Program-made: the position numbers and the translations under genes
Shown: positions 59,154 to 64,000 of the stretch, piece by piece
Layout of the letters: every line of letters starts with the position of its first letter
Numbering within the stretch: position 1 is the stretch's first letter
Assembly: GCF_000018685.1 (NCBI RefSeq)
Contig: NC_010001.1
Span: 1,008,001 to 1,072,000, forward strand
Reading direction: 5' to 3'
DNA length: 64,000 nucleotides
Source of the DNA: Lachnoclostridium phytofermentans ISDg
GTDB taxonomy: Bacteria > Bacillota > Clostridia > Lachnospirales > Lachnospiraceae
The notes under the pieces: model-generated
Seen by the model: the letters and a program-made list of their open reading frames with translations, nothing else
The model's database searches: none
Told to the model about the DNA's origin: nothing

Positions 59154-60885
59154 TCTTTTACTTTTTGGTGTGCTACTAGTACTTCTTATCATCTTTATAC
59201 TATTCCTTTGTTATGATGGAAGGAGTAAGGAAGAAAAGAGGGTGGAGGGCAACCCTTATCAGCTATCGAACCTTCAAAATAAATTAAAGCAGTATTTTTA
59301 TGAAAATGTCAATGAAGAGCTTCATACGAAACATTTAACAAAACAGGAACTACAGAAATTGAAGCATCAGAAAATATACCTTCGCAAAGCATTACACGAA
59401 TGCAATGTAGGATCAGATGTTGCAAAACGTTATGTGAAAGAGCAAATCAAAGAGTGGTTACAAAGTTCCAACAAGATTACCCCTGAGAACATTAATTTTA
59501 TAATTCCTTTTCATGATGTTATAGGCTTAAATTGCCAAGACAAATTTGAAATTTTGTTATATCACTATAAGACTGAGCATGGTGCAGAGGCGTTTTATAA
59601 ATTATTAACGGACTACGATCTATGGAATCCACAACAGAGGGAGGACACTCCATATGAGATTACGCAAGATCAGATACATAGGATATTTGATATTGCAGGT
59701 ATTCGCCTTAGTTTTACGGACAAGTTAGAAATCATTGCTCAGAGACTTTATCAGAATTATAAGGGGCATGGACCTGTGGATGAACTGAGGGATATGAATA
59801 TTGATGGAGTCTCTGGTGGAGTATCGGGAGCTTTGTCAGAAAATGTTCATGGGATTACGAGGGATGCGATGAATGGAAATTCGAATCTAAAGAATAGCAT
59901 TTGGGTATTCTTTCGTGGGCTAATGATCCATCTAAGCTTTCTCTCCTTTTCCTCAGCAGAAGAGCTACAAAAAATATGCAGAAATATCTATCGTTATGGA
60001 AAACCAGGGCAATTATCCGCGGTTCGTGGTTATATTGTGAATGAAATGATGGATGGCTCACGTGTTGTTGTCGTTCGACCGCCATTTGCAGAAAGTTGGT
60101 CATTTTTTGTTAGAAAGTTTAACTATCTGGGAGTATCAAAGTTAACGGAATTAATAACCGATGAAGACGCGTCTCTTGTAATAACTATATTACGCCTTTT
60201 AATAAGAGGGGAGCAGGTTATAGGTATTACAGGAGAACAAGGCTCTGGAAAGACGACATTACTAAAATCATTAATTCAATTCATACCCCCGTCTTATACT
60301 CTTCGTGTGCAAGAGTTAGTCTTTGAGTTACACCTTAGAGAAATATATCCAGAACGAAACATTGTAAGTTTTAGAGAAACAGCAGAAATTCAAGGTAGGG
60401 AAGGCCTAGATCTGCAAAAGAAAACTGATGGAACAGTAAATATCATTGGAGAGGTGGCAAGTGCCCCAGTTGCTAGCTGGTTAGTTATGGTTTCGCAAGT
60501 AGCAAGTAAATATACTATATTTACTCATCATGCTAAGACGACGAAACATCTAGTGATGGCACTACGAAATGATTTAATGATAACAGGAGCTTTTCAGAAT
60601 GAGAATGCCGCACAGATGCAGGTAAAGGCCTCTATCCGATTTGATGTTCACGTGGCTAAAGATAGTAATGGGCATCGGTATATTGAACGAATCACAGAAA
60701 TTGAACCAAATATTTATGAGAATAAGATTACGGTAAGGGATATTATAAGATATGAAAGTGGTAGATATCTATTGGTACAGCCAGTAAGTGAAGCAACGGA
60801 AGAAGAGATGTTTACTCACCTTTCCACAGAGGAGAAAGACACTTATATGCTGCTATTTCAATCGAAGGGGGAGAGTTGGTCATGA
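59143..60885 (+). CDS. TadA/CpaF-type secretion ATPase with N-terminal membrane helix
   Basis: The 580-residue protein has a hydrophobic helix at residues 2-23 (FFNLLLFGVLLVLLIIFILF), unusual for this normally soluble family. The CpaF core has HLSFLSFSSAEELQKICRNI, Walker A GITGEQGSGKTTLLKSL (about residue 363), VNIIGEVASAPVASWL (Walker B region) and FTHHAKTTKHLVMALR (His box). It powers pilus assembly or secretion. The start is GTG 59143 behind GGAGGGG. It shares ATGA with the next gene. Confidence 0.85.
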   Translation: MFFNLLLFGVLLVLLIIFILFLCYDGRSKEEKRVEGNPYQLSNLQNKLKQYFYENVNEELHTKHLTKQELQKLKHQKIYLRKALHECNVGSDVAKRYVKEQIKEWLQSSNKITPENINFIIPFHDVIGLNCQDKFEILLYHYKTEHGAEAFYKLLTDYDLWNPQQREDTPYEITQDQIHRIFDIAGIRLSFTDKLEIIAQRLYQNYKGHGPVDELRDMNIDGVSGGVSGALSENVHGITRDAMNGNSNLKNSIWVFFRGLMIHLSFLSFSSAEELQKICRNIYRYGKPGQLSAVRGYIVNEMMDGSRVVVVRPPFAESWSFFVRKFNYLGVSKLTELITDEDASLVITILRLLIRGEQVIGITGEQGSGKTTLLKSLIQFIPPSYTLRVQELVFELHLREIYPERNIVSFRETAEIQGREGLDLQKKTDGTVNIIGEVASAPVASWLVMVSQVASKYTIFTHHAKTTKHLVMALRNDLMITGAFQNENAAQMQVKASIRFDVHVAKDSNGHRYIERITEIEPNIYENKITVRDIIRYESGRYLLVQPVSEATEEEMFTHLSTEEKDTYMLLFQSKGESWS

Positions 60886-62417
60886 GAATTATTCATAAGG
60901 GAAAGAAGGAAATTCTAACTGCAATAATACTCTATACCATTTCACTAACGATTTTAACTATTCTTAATATTCCGTTTTCTCTTTATTATTTTAGTGTGAT
61001 AGCAGTTTTGTTCTTTGTATTTCATATGGAGATTTATTGGAAGAAAGAGAATAGAAGCTTTGTAAAGCAGCTGCTAGAGCTTGATTGGTTGCTTTCGGAA
61101 GTTCGACACCGATATTATGTTCATGGAATGGTAGATGAAGCGGCCCAGGAGGCTTATGAAGTTTGTAAAATTCCCGGGCTAAAGGAGAAAATCTATGCAA
61201 TTTATGAAGCTTTATGTTCTGTAGATATGAATTTAGCCAAGGAAAGATTTAAACATATGAATCAAAATCGCTACTTTCGTATGTTTTTGACGTTAAGTCT
61301 TATGGTAATGGAATTTGGAGATAAAACAGTAGAAGGTCAATCTCTTTATTTAAGAAACCTGAAGCGTCTGCGAGAAGAGATACATATCGAATTAAAAAAT
61401 AATCAGACACTAAAACATCATTTTTCTGGGTTGACCTTTCTTATTGTTGTACCGATCACTACACTAGGAGCAATTGAATCCTGGGGACTTAGCAATTTAC
61501 CAGAGCTATCTTCCTACTACGAAGGGGCATATCGTATTCTATTTTACGCTTTTCTTTTTATTCTAACAGTTGGCTTATATTATCTGTTTTTTCTTCTAAA
61601 AACACCAATCAAAGTAATTATTAAACAACATCCATGGCTTAAACTAGTATCGAAACATAGCTTGTTTTTTAGATACTGCCGAAATTATGAACATTTCTTT
61701 CCAAGGAATTTTGAGAAACTAAGAATATCCTTAATCCAAGTTGGAGAAACCATGGATATGTCTGAGTTTCTATGTAAACGTATTATCTATGGTTTTCTAG
61801 GATTTTCTCTTTCTTTTCTATGGACCTTATTTTTCTTGATGTATCTATGGAAAATCAAAATTATTTTTTTAGTATTGCTATCTACCCTTCTATGTTTCTT
61901 CCTCCCAGTTTGGGTTTTAAAATACCGTGTGCGTCTTGCTAAGGTTTATATGGAGGATGAGGTTTTTCAATTCCAAGCGATCCTCATGATGGTAATGTAT
62001 ATGGATCGTATCTCAACTTTTGAGTTACTTGAGATTATGGAGGACTTCTCCATTATATTTAAAAAACAGTTACGCCAATGCTTATTAGATTATGACGTAG
62101 GGCAGAAGGAAGCCTTACTCCAATTAAAAGAAAATACATATTGCGAAGCGTTTCATAGATTGATAGACAACTTGATTATGTGTGATGACATTGGAGTAAC
62201 AAAGGCTTTGGATGAGGTTGCATTAGAGATTCAATTCTACAGTGAGAAAAGACAACAGCAAACGAATTATCAATTAGAACAAAAGGGGATTCTATGTAGA
62301 TTTTTATCTTTTCTACCGTTGGTAACAACAATTGCGCTGTATCTTATATTACCTTTTGTCACTGTCAGTTTATCTAAGCTTATGGAAGTCAGTGAGGCGA
62401 TAGCAAATGGAAAGTAG
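60882..62417 (+). CDS. TadB/TadC-like platform membrane protein
   Basis: The 511-residue protein has hydrophobic helices at about 13-50, 178-196, 212-240, 300-355 and 478-500 with cytoplasmic helical regions between, as in T2SSF/TadB-TadC proteins. Recognisable stretches are MVMEFGDKTVEGQSLYLRNL and MEDEVFQFQAILMMVMYMDR. Its length matches a fused or double platform rather than single TadB or TadC (about 300 each). Overlap with the ATPase gene implies that they act together. Confidence 0.72.
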   Translation: MRIIHKGKKEILTAIILYTISLTILTILNIPFSLYYFSVIAVLFFVFHMEIYWKKENRSFVKQLLELDWLLSEVRHRYYVHGMVDEAAQEAYEVCKIPGLKEKIYAIYEALCSVDMNLAKERFKHMNQNRYFRMFLTLSLMVMEFGDKTVEGQSLYLRNLKRLREEIHIELKNNQTLKHHFSGLTFLIVVPITTLGAIESWGLSNLPELSSYYEGAYRILFYAFLFILTVGLYYLFFLLKTPIKVIIKQHPWLKLVSKHSLFFRYCRNYEHFFPRNFEKLRISLIQVGETMDMSEFLCKRIIYGFLGFSLSFLWTLFFLMYLWKIKIIFLVLLSTLLCFFLPVWVLKYRVRLAKVYMEDEVFQFQAILMMVMYMDRISTFELLEIMEDFSIIFKKQLRQCLLDYDVGQKEALLQLKENTYCEAFHRLIDNLIMCDDIGVTKALDEVALEIQFYSEKRQQQTNYQLEQKGILCRFLSFLPLVTTIALYLILPFVTVSLSKLMEVSEAIANGK

Positions 62418-62423
62418 GAGATT

Positions 62424-62855
62424 ATGGAAAGTGCAATAAAAGGATTATTAATGGCAGCAGGTGTTGTTTTGACGTGTATCGTAATAGGAATTGGATTTTA
62501 CATGGCTAGAGAAGCCAAATCAACGGCAATGTCATCTGCAGAAAGTTTATCAGACTTTAAACGGGAGATTTCTGAGAAAGATATCAATCGATTTGATGAT
62601 AGAGAGGTGACTGGTAGCGATGTTGTAAATTTTACGAGGAAAGAGTTAAGAAAATATAAGAGTGGACAAGAAGCTCCAGTATCGGTCAAGATCTCTACCT
62701 CATTAGGAAATTACACATACGAGAATAACACTATGCTGAAAGAATTAAGGGATATTACCAGCGCACGGTATGTTGATCCGCTTGCTATGTTTCAAGGAAA
62801 AGTTGTTCGTGATGATAATGATGTTATTATAAGAGTCGAGTTTACGCAGAAGTAA
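62424..62855 (+). CDS. Pilin-like small membrane protein, copy 1
   Basis: The 143-residue protein has an N-terminal helix SAIKGLLMAAGVVLTCIVIG (about 3-22) with a short positive segment MAREAKS after it. A soluble outside domain follows: REVTGSDVVNFTRKELRKYK and ITSARYVDPLAMFQGKVVRD. It shares the opening and general plan with the protein encoded at 63166. It lacks the Gly-Glu prepilin cleavage site, so it may be a minor or uncleaved pilin-like subunit. The RBS is GTAGGAG. Confidence 0.7.
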   Translation: MESAIKGLLMAAGVVLTCIVIGIGFYMAREAKSTAMSSAESLSDFKREISEKDINRFDDREVTGSDVVNFTRKELRKYKSGQEAPVSVKISTSLGNYTYENNTMLKELRDITSARYVDPLAMFQGKVVRDDNDVIIRVEFTQK

Positions 62856-62871
62856 AGTGCGAAGTGTGAAG

Positions 62872-63000
62872 AGAATTTCTAAGGCGCCAAAAGACGCCGC
62901 CTAAGAAAAATTCTAAACTTCAAACCAGAAGTTTATACCTGCGTAATCCTCGGTACAAACTTCTAGTCTACTGTGCAGGCACGTTTTCTAGTAGGAGAAA
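62872..63000 (+). other. Structured spacer between the twin pilin-like genes
   Basis: AGAATTTCTAAGGCG and CGCCTAAGAAAAATTCT (62872-62914) form one hairpin. AGAAGTTT (62927-62934) pairs with AAACTTCT (62957-62964). CCTGC (62938) can pair with GCAGG (62975), allowing a knotted fold. There is no T-run terminator. It may process the mRNA or set pilin dosage. From 63001 to 63165 nothing else is seen but a good RBS (TGGAGGAACGAA). Confidence 0.55.
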
Positions 63001-63165
63001 AATAGTTCTAAGTCAGTCAAAACGTTAACTAAGAATTGCTAAGCTACATGCGGAGTAAAGATTTTATTAGTATTTAGAATATCAAACCAAATTTGTAGGT
63101 TTATAGTATGAATTAAATTAACTTTATGATTAATTATAATTTTAATAAATTTATGGAGGAACGAA

Positions 63166-63606
63166 ATGGATAATTCATTAAAAGGATTAATTTTAGCCGC
63201 AGGAGTGGTAATAACTTGTATCGTAGTTGGATTGGGATTTTATATTTCAAGAGAAGCAAAGAATACAAGTAGCGGTGGTATCAGCCAAATTACTAGAATG
63301 AATGGTGAGTATCAGGACATCAATAAGACGATGTATGATGGAATAAAGGTCAGTGGTCGTGAAGTCGTTGAGGCAATTAAAAAATATGAGACTGAGATAA
63401 AAGGAGGAGTATTCTCTATCGTTGTTTATACTGGAATGCGTAATATCGCAAGTTCGGGAATCTTATTCCAATCCAATCAGTACAATATTGAAAGAATTAA
63501 AGAGAAAAAGAGTGAGTATTATATTAATCCAGATGGAAACTTCCTAGGAGAAACGTTTTTAGATCAAAATGGAGTTGTGACGATGATGACATTTGTTCAA
63601 CAGTAG
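63166..63606 (+). CDS. Pilin-like small membrane protein, copy 2
   Basis: The 146-residue paralogue of copy 1 opens with NSLKGLILAAGVVITCIVVG, then LGFYISREAKNTSSGG. Both then have an outside domain with V(S/T)G(R/S)(E/D)VV and Y(I/V)(N/D)P...F.G near the C-terminus. Conserved helix plus variable outside part suggests two subunits of one filament or a duplicated substrate. Confidence 0.7.
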   Translation: MDNSLKGLILAAGVVITCIVVGLGFYISREAKNTSSGGISQITRMNGEYQDINKTMYDGIKVSGREVVEAIKKYETEIKGGVFSIVVYTGMRNIASSGILFQSNQYNIERIKEKKSEYYINPDGNFLGETFLDQNGVVTMMTFVQQ

Positions 63607-63627
63607 GAAATAAAAAAAGAGGAAAGA

Positions 63628-63678
63628 GTGAAATGATTTTAATCTTTCACCCGCCAAGTTTGTGCTGCGCCAAACTTG
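63628..63678 (+). other. Paired hairpins after pilin-like gene 2
   Basis: GTGAAA...TTTCAC (63628-63650) and CAAGTTTG-TGCTGCGC-CAAACTTG (63655-63678, perfect 8-bp stem). No T run. It may be an mRNA stabiliser or partial terminator before the last two genes. Confidence 0.55.
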
Positions 63679-63724
63679 AGCTATTATCTGCTCCTAAAAG
63701 ATAGTCGCAGCATGGAGGCTAAAT

Positions 63725-63877
63725 ATGGAGGAGATTACATCGTTTTTATCGCATGTATTTGGTGCATTGTTGTTTTGTATTGCGATTACACTTCTATTTT
63801 ACATACAAAAAGTAGAGGAAACAGCTTGTTCTGTTCTGTCAACAAATCCTGTAGAATCTGCTGTCAAGAATCCTTAG
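63725..63877 (+). CDS. Small single-helix membrane protein
   Basis: The 50-residue protein has one helix (HVFGALLFCIAITLLFYIQK) and the C-terminal tail VEETACSVLSTNPVES. The RBS (TGGAGGCTAAAT) is ideal. Its place after the pilin-like genes fits a tiny Tad-type pilin or TadE-like fragment. A longer frame across the same DNA lacks an RBS and is not used. Confidence 0.65.
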   Translation: MEEITSFLSHVFGALLFCIAITLLFYIQKVEETACSVLSTNPVESAVKNP

Positions 63878-63886
63878 GGGTAAGGT

Positions 63887-64000
63887 ATGGAGACACTGGG
63901 AAGGATAACAGCGGTTCTTTTGGCAGCAATATTATTATTTTTATTTCCTCTGCGATATAATGCTACACTGCAAAGACAGATAAGAGAGGAAGTAATCCTA
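63887..64000 (+). CDS. Membrane protein, 3' end beyond window
   Basis: Only the first 38 residues are present: METLGRITAVLLAAILLFLF followed by a charged RYNATLQRQIREE. It has an N-terminal anchor and then an outside or coiled domain, as in pseudopilin-like subunits. ATG is 6 nt after GGGGTAAGG. The gene continues the Tad-like operon. Confidence 0.6.
   Translation, partial: METLGRITAVLLAAILLFLFPLRYNATLQRQIREEVIL

Noticed and set aside
63676..63960. A 94-residue frame near the window end
   Set aside because: It has no RBS or proper start and has a Cys-rich, unlikely composition. Two shorter frames with good RBSs explain the DNA better.

Overview
The window is AT-rich DNA from a spore-forming, low-GC Gram-positive anaerobe. 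Evidence for this is a ger germinant-receptor operon, Firmicutes-type AGGAGG ribosome-binding sites, near-consensus sigma-A promoters and a DinR/LexA-type SOS box. The protein families (large Opp-like binding lipoproteins, the TIGR03915/TIGR03916 repair pair, PBSX-like tail proteins) suggest Clostridia of the Lachnospiraceae type, such as Lachnoclostridium phytofermentans. That species guess is recollection and cannot be proven from this window.

Region 1 (about 1-15.9 kb) is a compact contractile phage-tail cluster. It has a sigma-like late activator, then tail terminator, sheath, tube, frameshifted assembly chaperone, tape measure, LysM tail protein, hub, wedge, baseplate J, tail protein I, two fibre-type proteins, small proteins, holin and endolysin. 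No terminase, portal, capsid, replication or integration gene is present, so it reads as an R-type tailocin or PBSX-like particle. Its control DNA is rich: three repeated operator-like boxes around a perfect promoter, two copies of a promoter-like module with three helically phased TGTCAT boxes, two terminators before the first tail gene, and two more between tube and chaperone.

Region 2 (16-20 kb) holds an unknown small gene, a decayed copy of an ABC permease gene, a diheme-type membrane protein with a broken cytochrome b5-like tail, an SsuBC/TauBC-type ABC transporter, and a long repeat-bearing intergenic region.

Region 3 (20-38.7 kb) has two paralogous peptide-type (Opp/Dpp family) ABC transporter operons. 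Each has binding lipoprotein, two permeases and two ATPases, a strong hairpin after the binding-protein gene, and downstream a member of one small membrane-protein family with a VDDGR...DMN.EG..WY signature.

Region 4 (39-42.6 kb) is a DNA-repair operon with a LexA box at the predicted transcription start: a radical-SAM repair protein (TIGR03916-like), its TIGR03915-like partner and an AlkD-like HEAT-repeat glycosylase.

Region 5 (42.6-55.5 kb) is mixed housekeeping: a Thr/Pro-rich lipoprotein, a HAD-GNAT fusion, an MIF-like tautomerase, a CmpB-like membrane protein, a CYTH protein, glutamate dehydrogenase, a ger operon in A-C-B order, a CcdA/TlpA redox pair, a DUF218 protein and an unlisted 50-residue Gly-Pro-Trp repeat microprotein.

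Region 6 (55.9-64 kb, running off the end) is a divergent Tad-like pilus or secretion operon. It has three MinD/TadZ-like proteins with degraded or missing P-loops, a CpaB-like protein, a TadA-like ATPase with an N-terminal membrane anchor, a TadB/TadC-like protein, twin pilin-like small proteins separated by a structured spacer, and two further small membrane proteins. No tRNA, rRNA, CRISPR array, transposase or integrase was seen.
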